A stretch of DNA of 64,000 bases from Burkholderiaceae bacterium (GTDB lineage Bacteria; Pseudomonadota; Gammaproteobacteria; Burkholderiales; Burkholderiaceae_C), in NCBI GenBank assembly GCA_026125795.1, contig JAHCKM010000001.1, positions 1,736,001-1,800,000 on the forward strand, written 5' to 3'. The first letter of the stretch is position 1. Each line of letters starts with the position of its first letter. Made by a program: the position numbers and the translations under genes. Shown piece after piece: positions 18,940-27,612 of the stretch. The notes beneath the pieces were generated by a model that was given only the letters and a program-made list of their open reading frames with translations, was not told the origin of the DNA and did no database searches.

Positions 18940-19000
18940 GCCGATGCCGGCCCGCGCGGCCCACGATGCACCGCCACGCATTCATCGAAACAACCGAACC

Positions 19001-19384
19001 ATGGAAATCAAGACCCAGACCCACCTCGCCAAGCTGCGCGACCTGCTCAACTACCGGCTGGCCGAACTGCGCGCCGACCTGCATGCCGCGGACCTCGCTG
19101 CCAGCGAGGCCTCCGCTGGCGCGCCCGGCTTCGAAGAGGTGCGCGACACCAAGGATGCCGCCGCGCAGGTGTCGGATCTCGAGGTCGCGCAGGCGCAGCG
19201 GCAGCGCGATGCCGACGAGCTGGCACAGGTCGAACAGGCGTTGCATCGGCTTGACGCCGGTCGCTACGGCGATTGCGTGTCGTGCGGCGAGGCGATTCCG
19301 CTGGCGCGCCTGTGGGCCCAGCCGGCGGCGACGCGCTGCGCGCGCTGCCAGGCCGAGTCCGAGAAGGCGCCGCGCGCGGCCTGA
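19001..19384 (+). CDS. DksA/TraR family zinc-finger protein
   Basis: The 127-residue product has an N-terminal coiled coil with several acidic residues and a C-terminal four-Cys zinc finger (DCVSCGEAIPLARLWAQPAA then TRCARC). The family binds RNA polymerase in the secondary channel or acts in stress control. It is shorter than DksA (about 150) and lacks its DDxxDxA tip in the expected place, so classical DksA function is doubtful; small relatives are known in low-oxygen regulons. The ATG at 19001 is preferred over upstream frames because it begins the family domain. The formate/nitrite channel gene follows after 39 bases. Confidence 0.88.
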   Translation: MEIKTQTHLAKLRDLLNYRLAELRADLHAADLAASEASAGAPGFEEVRDTKDAAAQVSDLEVAQAQRQRDADELAQVEQALHRLDAGRYGDCVSCGEAIPLARLWAQPAATRCARCQAESEKAPRAA

Positions 19385-19423
19385 CGCGCCGCGTTGGCGA
19401 CCCGACTGACGCCGCGACTGCGC

Positions 19424-20299
19424 ATGGATCCGATCATCCACACGCTCGACGCCTACGCGCCGCGGGAGATCCCGGCGCGCGTCAAGGACTTCTGCCTGGT
19501 CAAGGCCAGGCTGCCGCTGCTGTCGCTGGCCATGCTCGGCATGCTGGCCGGTGCCTTCATCGGCCTGGGCGCGATGATGTTCACGCTGGTGTCCAGCGAC
19601 GCCTCGCTCGGCTTCGCGGCGCAGCGGCTGCTCGGCGGCCTGGCGTTTTCGCTCGGCCTGGTGCTGGTCACCGTGGCCGGGGCGGAGCTGTTCACCGGCA
19701 ACAACCTGCTGGCCATGGGCTGGGCCGACGGCTGCGTCGGCACGCGCCAGGTGCTGCGCAACTGGACCGTGGTATGCGCCACCAACTTCATCGGCGCGGT
19801 CGCGCTGGCGCTGCTGGTATGGCTGTCGGGTATGGCGCAGATGAACGGCGGCGCGGTGGGCGAGACGGCGGTGCGCATCGCGGTGGCCAAGGCCAATCTC
19901 GGACCGCTGGAGGCGTTCGTGCGCGGCCTGCTGTGCAACGTGCTGGTCTGCATGGCGGCCTGGATGGCGCTGGCCGGGCGCAGCGTGACCGACAAGGCGG
20001 TGGCCATCGTTTTCCCGATCACCGCGTTCGTGGCCGCCGGCTTCGAGCATTCGATCGCCAACATGTACCTGATGCCGCTGGCGATGCTGCTGGGCGCGCC
20101 GATCGGCCCGCTCGACATGCTGCTCAACCTGGTGCCCGTGATCGCCGGCAACCTGATCGGTGGCAGCGTGCTGGTCGCGCTCGTGTACCACGTGATCTAC
20201 CTGCGGCCCGGCCAGGGCCAGCCGTCGCCGCAGCCCAACGACAGCGCGGCGCAGCGCGCCCGGCCCGCCGACACACCGCACACGATGGCGCCGCGGTGA
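19424..20299 (+). CDS. Formate/nitrite transporter (FocA/NirC family)
   Basis: The 291-residue inner-membrane channel has six helices with FNT signs: KARLPLLSLAMLGMLAGAFIGLGAMMF, GAELFTGNNLLA (the first re-entrant loop), RNWTVVCATNFIGA and GFEHSIANMYLMPLAM with the central-pore His. It moves formate, nitrite or related monovalent anions. In this position, near NO and low-oxygen genes and just before a Usp gene, export of fermentation acids or nitrite uptake is plausible. The C-terminal 30 residues are Pro/Gln-rich and not conserved. It starts 39 bases after the DksA-like gene and ends four bases before the next. Confidence 0.94.
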   Translation: MDPIIHTLDAYAPREIPARVKDFCLVKARLPLLSLAMLGMLAGAFIGLGAMMFTLVSSDASLGFAAQRLLGGLAFSLGLVLVTVAGAELFTGNNLLAMGWADGCVGTRQVLRNWTVVCATNFIGAVALALLVWLSGMAQMNGGAVGETAVRIAVAKANLGPLEAFVRGLLCNVLVCMAAWMALAGRSVTDKAVAIVFPITAFVAAGFEHSIANMYLMPLAMLLGAPIGPLDMLLNLVPVIAGNLIGGSVLVALVYHVIYLRPGQGQPSPQPNDSAAQRARPADTPHTMAPR

Positions 20300-20303
20300 T
20301 CCG

Positions 20304-20729
20304 ATGAAGCTGCTGGTTCCGGTCGACGATTCCGAGGTGTCGCTGCATGCCATCGACTGGGTGGCGGCGCTGCAGCGAGAGAGCGTTCCAATCCAGGTGC
20401 AACTGCTGAACGTGCGCTCGCCCGCCGAGTACTACGGCGCCGTCTCCGCGCTCGACCATGCCGCGGTGGAGCGCGCGCTGCTCGAGGCGCAGCAGCAGGT
20501 CCTGGCGCGGGCGCTGCACCACGCCACTCGCGCGGGGCTGCAGCACGTGGCCGTGCACACGGCCCAGGGCTTGCCGCCCGAGGCGATCGTGCAAGCCGCG
20601 CGGGCGCACGGCGTGGATCAGATCGTGATGTCCACGCACGGGCGCGGCTCGCTCGGCGCGTTGTTCCTCGGCTCGGTGGCGCAGCGGGTGACGCATCTCG
20701 CCCCGATGCCGGTGACATTGGTCAAGTAG
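20304..20729 (+). CDS. Universal stress protein UspA family, second copy
   Basis: The 141-residue cytoplasmic protein has one Usp domain: MKLLVPVDDSEVSLHAIDW and the loop STHGRGSLGALFLGSVAQRV. The first Gly of the G-x2-G-x9-G motif is Ser here, as in some family members, so ATP binding is less sure than for the copy at 17016. It starts four bases after the channel gene stop and is likely cotranscribed with it and with the DksA-like gene, giving a small stress operon. Confidence 0.93.
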   Translation: MKLLVPVDDSEVSLHAIDWVAALQRESVPIQVQLLNVRSPAEYYGAVSALDHAAVERALLEAQQQVLARALHHATRAGLQHVAVHTAQGLPPEAIVQAARAHGVDQIVMSTHGRGSLGALFLGSVAQRVTHLAPMPVTLVK

Positions 20730-20820
20730 TTCCCTGGGCCCGTGGTGCCGATCGGGCCGCGGCTTTGCGCATCGCGCACGATGGGCCTAAAGTGCATCGA
20801 TGGTCACAGGAGAAGTCACC

Positions 20821-21264
20821 ATGCCCAGTTCTGCCGGCGCTCAGCAGGTGAGCGCCTCGACGCTGTATCCCTCGGCCTGGTCGCCGCCGGCCTTCGATAT
20901 CGCACGCCTCACCGCCTCGCAGGCCGAATGGACCTCGCAGCAGTGGTCGTTCGCGGCGCAAGCCGGTTCCGGACTGTTGTCGGCGCTGTTCGATGCCCAG
21001 GCCGCGGCCTGGCGCAGCACCGAGGCGCTCATGCGTGCGGGCTTGCAGCCCTGGGTGGCGGCCGATCCGGGCCCGCTGGCGGTCGAGTCGACGCTGGAGA
21101 CACCCGATGACCTGTCGCCGCCGGCCTTGTTCCAGCGCACCGCCACCGCGTGGCTGATCCTCGGCAAGGCGTGCATGAACGCGCTCGAGCACGATCTGCA
21201 GGAGGCGGAGCCCATACCCACGGCCGCCCCGCGTCGGCGGCGCGCCGCGCGCGCCAACGGCTAG
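20821..21264 (+). CDS. Small hypothetical protein, possibly phasin-like
   Basis: The 147-residue product is probably mostly helical: Ala/Trp/Gln-rich amphipathic stretches (EWTSQQWSFAAQAGSGLLSALFDAQAAAWRSTEALM) and a basic tail (PRRRRAARANG). It has no signal peptide. The start at 20821 has AGGAG eight to nine bases upstream; an ATG 21 bases earlier is less likely. The composition resembles phasins, the granule-coating proteins found in low-oxygen loci of Burkholderiales, but no clear motif is seen. It ends four bases before the convergent OTC-like gene stop. Confidence 0.6.
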   Translation: MPSSAGAQQVSASTLYPSAWSPPAFDIARLTASQAEWTSQQWSFAAQAGSGLLSALFDAQAAAWRSTEALMRAGLQPWVAADPGPLAVESTLETPDDLSPPALFQRTATAWLILGKACMNALEHDLQEAEPIPTAAPRRRRAARANG

Positions 21265-21268
21265 GGCC

Positions 21269-22039
21269 CTACTGCAGTCCGCAGACGATCGCGGCCTGCA
21301 GCGTGCACTGGCGGTTGACGGCCAGCCTGCCGTTGATCTCGGCCTGCTGCAGCGCCGTCGCGCGCGGTTGCGTCAGCCGGTTGGCCGAGGAGGTCAAGCC
21401 GGTGTCCAGGATGAAGTCCGGCTCTGCGCTGTCGGGCTGCGCGGCGTCATCGGGACCGGGCTGCACGCCATCGCGCAGGAGCACTTGCATGCCGGCCAGG
21501 CGCGCCATCGCCACCGCCGGGTGCACCGCCTGCGAAAGGCCGTGCGCGGTCACGTCCAGGCGTGACAGGTGCAGCGGCTTGTCCATCGCCTCGCGCATGG
21601 TCAGAAACTCTCCCAGCAGCGCCATCGGGTGGTCGGACTTGCCCAGCCCGTTGAACACCGGCACGCCGCTGTGCGTCTCGATCTGTTCGATGATCTCGGC
21701 CGGCAGGTCGCAGCAGTCGATGGCGTCGTACAGCCTGCCCAGCAGGCGCGCCGCCTCGGGGATGCGATCGCCGGCACGCGCGCGCCATTCGTCGGCGTTG
21801 AGCAGCGACGCGGTGCCGCCGAGCTCGGTCACCGCGCGCTCAAAGGCCGGCGCGACGCCGCTGCCGCCGCTGCACAGCAGCGCCACATGGCGCCCGCGCA
21901 GCGGGGCCCAGCCGTCGGCGCGCTGCCCGGCCCCGGCCCGCTTGAGCATCGCCGCCGTGTTCAGCAGCAGCTGCAGGTCGTACGCGGTCAGGCGCTCGGG
22001 CGACCAAAGGTGGCGATGAGGCACGGTGGACGGGTTCAT
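21269..22039 (-). CDS. Ornithine/aspartate carbamoyltransferase-like protein lacking the catalytic motifs
   Basis: The 256-residue product aligns by eye with the ATCase/OTCase fold: HLWSPERLTAYDLQLLLNTAAMLKR, then LRGRHVALLCSGGSGVAPAFERAVTELGG, and VFNGLGKSDHPMALLGEFLTM. The carbamoyl-phosphate loop S-T-R-T-R is replaced by SGGSGVA, the HPxQ motif reads HPMA, and the HCLP motif is missing. It is also shorter than the usual 305-335 residues. It is therefore unlikely to be a working transferase and may be regulatory or structural. The ATG at 22039 is in family register. A perfect FNR box (22083-22096) lies upstream, so expression at low oxygen is likely. Confidence 0.8.
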   Translation of the reverse strand: MNPSTVPHRHLWSPERLTAYDLQLLLNTAAMLKRAGAGQRADGWAPLRGRHVALLCSGGSGVAPAFERAVTELGGTASLLNADEWRARAGDRIPEAARLLGRLYDAIDCCDLPAEIIEQIETHSGVPVFNGLGKSDHPMALLGEFLTMREAMDKPLHLSRLDVTAHGLSQAVHPAVAMARLAGMQVLLRDGVQPGPDDAAQPDSAEPDFILDTGLTSSANRLTQPRATALQQAEINGRLAVNRQCTLQAAIVCGLQ

Positions 22040-22082
22040 GGCGTGGGGTGGCGCAAGATTAGGGGCCGCGCCGCGGCTTCCC

Positions 22083-22096
22083 TTGATGGACATCAA
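22083..22096. promoter_or_regulatory. Perfect FNR box, TTGAT-N4-ATCAA
   Basis: TTGATGGACATCAA is an exact match to the FNR/Anr consensus. It lies 44 bases before the OTC-like ATG (22039) on the minus strand, so a -41.5 site gives a start near 22048. It is 143 bases from the Crp/Fnr regulator start on the other strand. Confidence 0.8.
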
Positions 22097-22231
22097 CCGC
22101 CAGCCCTCTGTGCCGTGCTGATACCGACGGTTCACCGAGCGTTACCGAACGACATACGCCATTGGCACGGCGTTGATCGGGGCCTCCTACGCTGCACGGC
22201 ATCGAATCCCCATCCCCAGCCAAGGACCGCC

Positions 22232-22954
22232 ATGTCAGCCACCGCCGAGCGCAACCAACCGACCGACGCCGCACGCCAGATCAGCGACACGTTGCAGCTG
22301 CTGCAGCAGCACGTGCCGATGCAGCGGCGCATCGTGCACGCCGGCGACCGCCTGTTCCAGGCCGGCGACCGCTTCACCACGCTGCACGTGCTGAACTCGG
22401 GCTTCTTCAAGATCGTCAACGGCTCCAACGACGGCCGCGAGCAGGTGGTGGGCCTGAACTTCAAGGGCGACTGGCTCGGCTTCGACGGCATCGCGCTCGG
22501 CCGCCACGGCTGCGACGCGGTGGCGATCGACACCGGCGAGATCTGGTCGTTCCGCTACGACGATCTGCTGGCCGCCTGCTCGCGCGAGCCCCGGCTGATG
22601 GCGCTGTTCCATGCGGCGATGAGCCGCGAGATCGGCCGCGACCGCGATTCGATGCTCGCGCTGGCCACCTTGCCCGCCGATGCCCGCGTGGCCGACTTCC
22701 TGCGCTACTGGGCCCACACGCTGGCCGAACGCGGCCTGCGTAACGACTGCATCACGCTGCGCCTGACGCGCGCCGAGATCGGCAACTACCTCGGCATGAC
22801 GCTGGAGTCGGTGAGCCGCGCGCTGTCGCGCCTGGCGCGGGCCAGCGTGATCCGCTTTCCCGAGAAGGGCCGGCGCGACATCCAGATCCCCGAGGTGGGC
22901 GCGTTGCACGCGTTCATCGAGCGCTGCACGGCCACGGCGGCGGTGGTTCACTGA
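22232..22954 (+). CDS. Crp/Fnr family regulator, DNR-like (no N-terminal cluster cysteines)
   Basis: The 240-residue regulator has a cyclic-nucleotide-type sensor domain (RLFQAGDRFTTLHVLNSGFFKIV; NFKGDWLGFDGIA), a dimer helix and a C-terminal helix-turn-helix EIGNYLGMTLESVSRALSRL. The E-x2-SR recognition pattern is that of proteins reading TTGA half-sites. The N-terminus has no cysteines, so it cannot carry the FNR [4Fe-4S] cluster; a haem or other sensor, as in DNR/NnrR, is more likely. It is a good candidate to bind the FNR-type boxes in this window. A strong intrinsic terminator follows. Confidence 0.92.
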   Translation: MSATAERNQPTDAARQISDTLQLLQQHVPMQRRIVHAGDRLFQAGDRFTTLHVLNSGFFKIVNGSNDGREQVVGLNFKGDWLGFDGIALGRHGCDAVAIDTGEIWSFRYDDLLAACSREPRLMALFHAAMSREIGRDRDSMLALATLPADARVADFLRYWAHTLAERGLRNDCITLRLTRAEIGNYLGMTLESVSRALSRLARASVIRFPEKGRRDIQIPEVGALHAFIERCTATAAVVH

Positions 22955-22973
22955 TCCAGACCGATTGACTCCT

Positions 22974-23005
22974 CGGGCCGCGGCGACGCGGCCCGCTTTC
23001 TTTTT
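22974..23005 (+). terminator. Intrinsic terminator after the Crp/Fnr regulator
   Basis: CGGGCCGCG at 22974-22982 pairs exactly with CGCGGCCCG at 22987-22995 across a GCGA tetraloop, followed by a T-rich run (CTTTCTTTTT). Confidence 0.88.
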
Positions 23006-23139
23006 AGGGCGTGCAGCAGCGTGCCCGTTGCTCCAGCGCGTGACAGTGTTCCAGGTCAGCGCTGGGCCGCGGCGCGCAGAGGGCCGCCGCCTTGGGGTTG
23101 GGCCTTAGCTTCGGAGCGTCGTGGGTTCATCCGGGCGAT

Positions 23140-23155
23140 TGGCACGGGCTTTGCG
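23140..23155 (+). promoter_or_regulatory. Sigma-54 (-24/-12) promoter of the aldehyde dehydrogenase gene
   Basis: TGGCACGGGCTTTGCG matches the RpoN consensus TGGCACG-N4-TTGC exactly. The ATG of the aldehyde dehydrogenase lies 51 bases downstream. The rest of 22996-23205 has no gene. Confidence 0.85.
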
Positions 23156-23205
23156 GTTGGCTTCGCCGCAACCGCCCCGTGTCCCATCCATCGCAGGAGA
23201 TCCCG

Positions 23206-24726
<1,521 letters not shown>

Positions 24727-24746
24727 GCACGTTCGTCATGACCGCG

Positions 24747-24767
24747 GGGAGGGCGCCCGGCCCTCCC
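24747..24767 (+). other. Intercistronic hairpin between exaC and the PQQ dehydrogenase gene
   Basis: GGGAGGGC at 24747-24754 pairs with GCCCTCCC at 24760-24767 over a five-base loop. There is no T-run, so it may set relative expression by partial termination or mRNA protection rather than end transcription. Confidence 0.5.
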
Positions 24768-24796
24768 GTGCTCCACCGTTTTCTCGAGGAGACACC

Positions 24797-26581
24797 ATGC
24801 AAGTCAAGTTGCTGACCGTCCTGATCGGCGCCGCGTTCGCTTCGGCCGCGCACGCCGTCGTCACCGACGCCATGATCCAGAGCGAGGCCACCGCCAAGGG
24901 CGAGGTGCTCACCTGGGGCATCAACACACAAGGCCAGCGCTACTCGCCGCTGAAGCAGGTGAACACCGCCACCGTCGGCAAGCTGGTGCCGGCGTGGGCG
25001 TTCTCGTTCGGCGGCGAGAAGCAGCGCGGCCAGGAGTCGCAGCCGCTGATCCACGACGGCCGCATGTTCGTCACCGCGTCGTACTCGCGGCTGTTCGCGC
25101 TCGACGCCGCCACCGGCCGCAAGCTGTGGAAGTACGAGCACCGCCTGCCCGAGGGCATCATGCCGTGCTGCGACGTGGTCAACCGCGGCGCCGCGCTGTA
25201 CGACAACCTGGTGATCTTCGCCACGCTCGATGCGCAGCTGGTCGCGCTCGACCAGAAGACCGGCGACCTGGTGTGGAAGGAGAAGATCGACGACTACGCG
25301 GCCGGCTACTCAGCCACCGCGGCGCCGATCGTCGCCAACGGCCTGGTGCTCACCGGCGTGTCGGGCGGCGAGTTCGGCGTGGTGGGCCGGGTGGAGGCGC
25401 GCAACGCGAAGACCGGCCACCTCGTCTGGACGCGCCCCACGGTCGAAGGCCACATGGGTTACGCCTACGACGCCGACGGCAACCGCAAGGACAACGGCGT
25501 CTCCGGCACGCCCAACAAGAGCTGGCCTGGCGACCTGTGGAAGACCGGCGGCGCGGCCACCTGGCTCGGCGGCACCTACGACCCGAAGACGGGCCTGGCG
25601 TACTTCGGCACCGGCAACCCGGCGCCGTGGAACAGCCACCTGCGCAAGGGCGACAACCTGTTCTCGTGCTCCACGGTGGCGATCGACGTCAAGACCGGCC
25701 AGATCAAGTGGCACTACCAGAACACGCCCAACGACGGTTGGGACTTCGACGGCGTCAACGAATTCGTCACCTTCGAGATGGACGGCCGGCGCGTCGGCGG
25801 CAAGGCCGATCGCAACGGCTTCTTCTACGTCAACGATGCGGTCACCGGTCAGCTGCTCAACGCGTTCCCGTTCGTCAGGAAGGTGACGTGGGCCAGCAGC
25901 ATCGACCTGAAGACCGGCAAGCCCAACTTCGTGGCCGAGAACCGCCCGGGCGATCCCACCGGGGCGGGCGACGGCAAGAAGGGCAGCACCATCTTCGCGG
26001 CGCCGAGCTTCCTCGGCGGCAAGAACCAGATGCCGATGGCCTACAGCCCGGACACCAGGCTGTTCTACGTGCCGGCCAACGAATGGGGCATGGACATCTG
26101 GAACGAGCCGGTGACCTACAAGAAGGGCGCGGCCTACCTCGGCGCGGGCTTCACGATCAAGCCCACCAATGACGACCACATCGGCGCACTGCGGGCGGTG
26201 GATCCGAAGAGCGGCAAGATCGTCTGGGAGGTGAAGAACAACGCGCCGCTGTGGGGCGGTGTGTTGACCACGGGCGGCAACCTGGTGTTCTGGGGCACGC
26301 CCGAAGGTCACCTGAAGGCGGCCGATGCCAAGACCGGCAAGGTGCTGTGGCAGTTCCAGACCGGCTCCGGCGTGGTCGCGCCGCCCGTCACCTGGTTGCA
26401 CGGCGGCGAGCAGTACGTGAGCGTGGTGTCGGGCTGGGGCGGTGCGGTGCCGCTGTGGGGCGGCGAGGTGGCCAAGAAGGTCAACTTCCTCGAGCAGGGC
26501 GGCATGGTGTGGGTGTTCAAGCTGCCCAAGGCGATATCCAGCGCCAAGGGCTCCGGCGCGAAAGTGGCGCAGGCGAACTGA
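24797..26581 (+). CDS. PQQ-dependent alcohol dehydrogenase with lanthanide-type active site (ExaF/PedH-like)
   Basis: This periplasmic quinoprotein oxidises alcohols such as ethanol to aldehydes. The 594-residue product has a signal peptide (cleaved near residue 20), an eight-blade propeller with tryptophan-docking repeats, the vicinal disulfide Cys124-Cys125 over PQQ, metal ligands Glu192 (SGGEFG) and Asn274 (GTGNPAPWN), and catalytic Asp316 in WDFDGVNE. Asp318, two residues on, is the extra carboxylate known from lanthanide-dependent XoxF, ExaF and PedH enzymes; calcium types have Ala, Ser or Thr there. It has no C-terminal cytochrome domain, so it needs a separate acceptor, probably PedF (32586). 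GAGGAGA lies just before the start. Confidence 0.93.
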   Translation: MQVKLLTVLIGAAFASAAHAVVTDAMIQSEATAKGEVLTWGINTQGQRYSPLKQVNTATVGKLVPAWAFSFGGEKQRGQESQPLIHDGRMFVTASYSRLFALDAATGRKLWKYEHRLPEGIMPCCDVVNRGAALYDNLVIFATLDAQLVALDQKTGDLVWKEKIDDYAAGYSATAAPIVANGLVLTGVSGGEFGVVGRVEARNAKTGHLVWTRPTVEGHMGYAYDADGNRKDNGVSGTPNKSWPGDLWKTGGAATWLGGTYDPKTGLAYFGTGNPAPWNSHLRKGDNLFSCSTVAIDVKTGQIKWHYQNTPNDGWDFDGVNEFVTFEMDGRRVGGKADRNGFFYVNDAVTGQLLNAFPFVRKVTWASSIDLKTGKPNFVAENRPGDPTGAGDGKKGSTIFAAPSFLGGKNQMPMAYSPDTRLFYVPANEWGMDIWNEPVTYKKGAAYLGAGFTIKPTNDDHIGALRAVDPKSGKIVWEVKNNAPLWGGVLTTGGNLVFWGTPEGHLKAADAKTGKVLWQFQTGSGVVAPPVTWLHGGEQYVSVVSGWGGAVPLWGGEVAKKVNFLEQGGMVWVFKLPKAISSAKGSGAKVAQAN

Positions 26582-26597
26582 AGCGTGCCGGTTCGAG

Positions 26598-26630
26598 AGC
26601 GCGCGGCTGAAGGCCGCGCGCTTTCATTGT
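26598..26630. terminator. Bidirectional terminator between convergent genes
   Basis: AGCGCGCGGC at 26598-26607 pairs exactly with GCCGCGCGCT at 26613-26622, followed by TTCATTG. It lies between the stops of the PQQ dehydrogenase gene and the convergent apbE gene. Confidence 0.75.
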
Positions 26631-26634
26631 CTGG

Positions 26635-27612
26635 CTAGAGGCGCAGCCCCGGCGTGGCCAACCAGTGGCCGCGCTTGTCGAACCAGAGCACGTCCACACC
26701 CCACCGGCGCGCGAGCGCCGGGATGCGCCGCGGGCCGGCGACGAACATCACCTTGGTCAGCGCATCGGCCAGTGCGCCGCTCGGCGCCGCCACGGTCACC
26801 AACGTGAGTTCGGGCGGTGAATAGCCGGTGCGCGGATCCACGATGTGGTGATGGCGCCGGTCGGCGCTGAAGCTCGTCTCGTTGTCGGCCGACGTGGCCA
26901 CGCAGCGGCCGTCGGTGACCAGGTGCGCGAGCAGCGCGGCCTCGGTGCGCGGATCGGCGATGCCGAGGGTCCACGGTTGCTGCTGCGGGTTGTGCCCGAG
27001 CGCGGTGAACTCGCCGGCGTCGATCAGTGCGTGGCCGATGCCGTGCCGCGCCAGCGCAGCGCGCACGGCGTCGGCCGCATACCCCTGCGCGATACCGTTG
27101 AGCGTCACCGCCATGCCGGGGCGTTGCAGGCGCAACTCGTGCGGCGCCACGTGCAGCGAGCGCCAGTCGACGAGCGTGCGTGCCGCGGACACCTCGGATG
27201 CGTCCGGCAGGCGATGCTCGCGCCGTGCCGCGTCGAAGGCCTGCCACAGCGGCTGCACGGTCACGTCGAATGCGCCGCCGCTGGCGCGCGACACGTGCTG
27301 CGCGAGCCGCAGCACGTGCAGCAGCTCGGCCGGCGGCGCGCGCAGCACACGATCGCGATTCAGCCGCGACAGCGCACTCGCCGGATCGAACAGGCTCATC
27401 TGCGCCTCGATCCGGCGCAGCAGCACCACCGCTGTGTCGAGCGCGCGCTCGAGCACCGCCTCATCGTGGTGTGCCGCCTGCAGCGACAGCGTGGTGCCGA
27501 AGCCGAGCAGCGTGCGTCGTTGCCAGCGCAGCGCCGGCTGGCCTGCGCGCGCCCCGCACGCGGCCAGCGCACCCAGACCGAGCGCGGCACGAAGGAAGCG
27601 CTGCCGCTTCAT
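26635..27612 (-). CDS. apbE: FAD:protein FMN transferase ApbE (copy 1)
   Basis: ApbE links FMN to a Ser or Thr of exported redox proteins. The 325-residue product starts with a Tat-like basic signal (MKRQRFLRAALGLGALAACGARAG). It has family landmarks FGTTLSLQA, MSLFDPASALSRLNRD, AVTLNGIAQGYAAD, the Asp-rich IDAGEF and HIVDPRTGYSP. The start at 27612 overlaps the stop of the NosR-like gene as ATGA, so the two are translated together. The neighbour carries an N-terminal FMN-binding domain with DGVAKATAS, a plausible acceptor site. The genetic and motif pairing makes the NosR-like protein its likely substrate. Confidence 0.93.
   Translation of the reverse strand: MKRQRFLRAALGLGALAACGARAGQPALRWQRRTLLGFGTTLSLQAAHHDEAVLERALDTAVVLLRRIEAQMSLFDPASALSRLNRDRVLRAPPAELLHVLRLAQHVSRASGGAFDVTVQPLWQAFDAARREHRLPDASEVSAARTLVDWRSLHVAPHELRLQRPGMAVTLNGIAQGYAADAVRAALARHGIGHALIDAGEFTALGHNPQQQPWTLGIADPRTEAALLAHLVTDGRCVATSADNETSFSADRRHHHIVDPRTGYSPPELTLVTVAAPSGALADALTKVMFVAGPRRIPALARRWGVDVLWFDKRGHWLATPGLRL

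Noticed and set aside
21569-22231. N-terminal extension of the Crp/Fnr regulator to 461 residues
   Set aside because: The extension is antisense to the OTC-like gene and has no homology. The ATG at 22232 starts the normal regulator domain.
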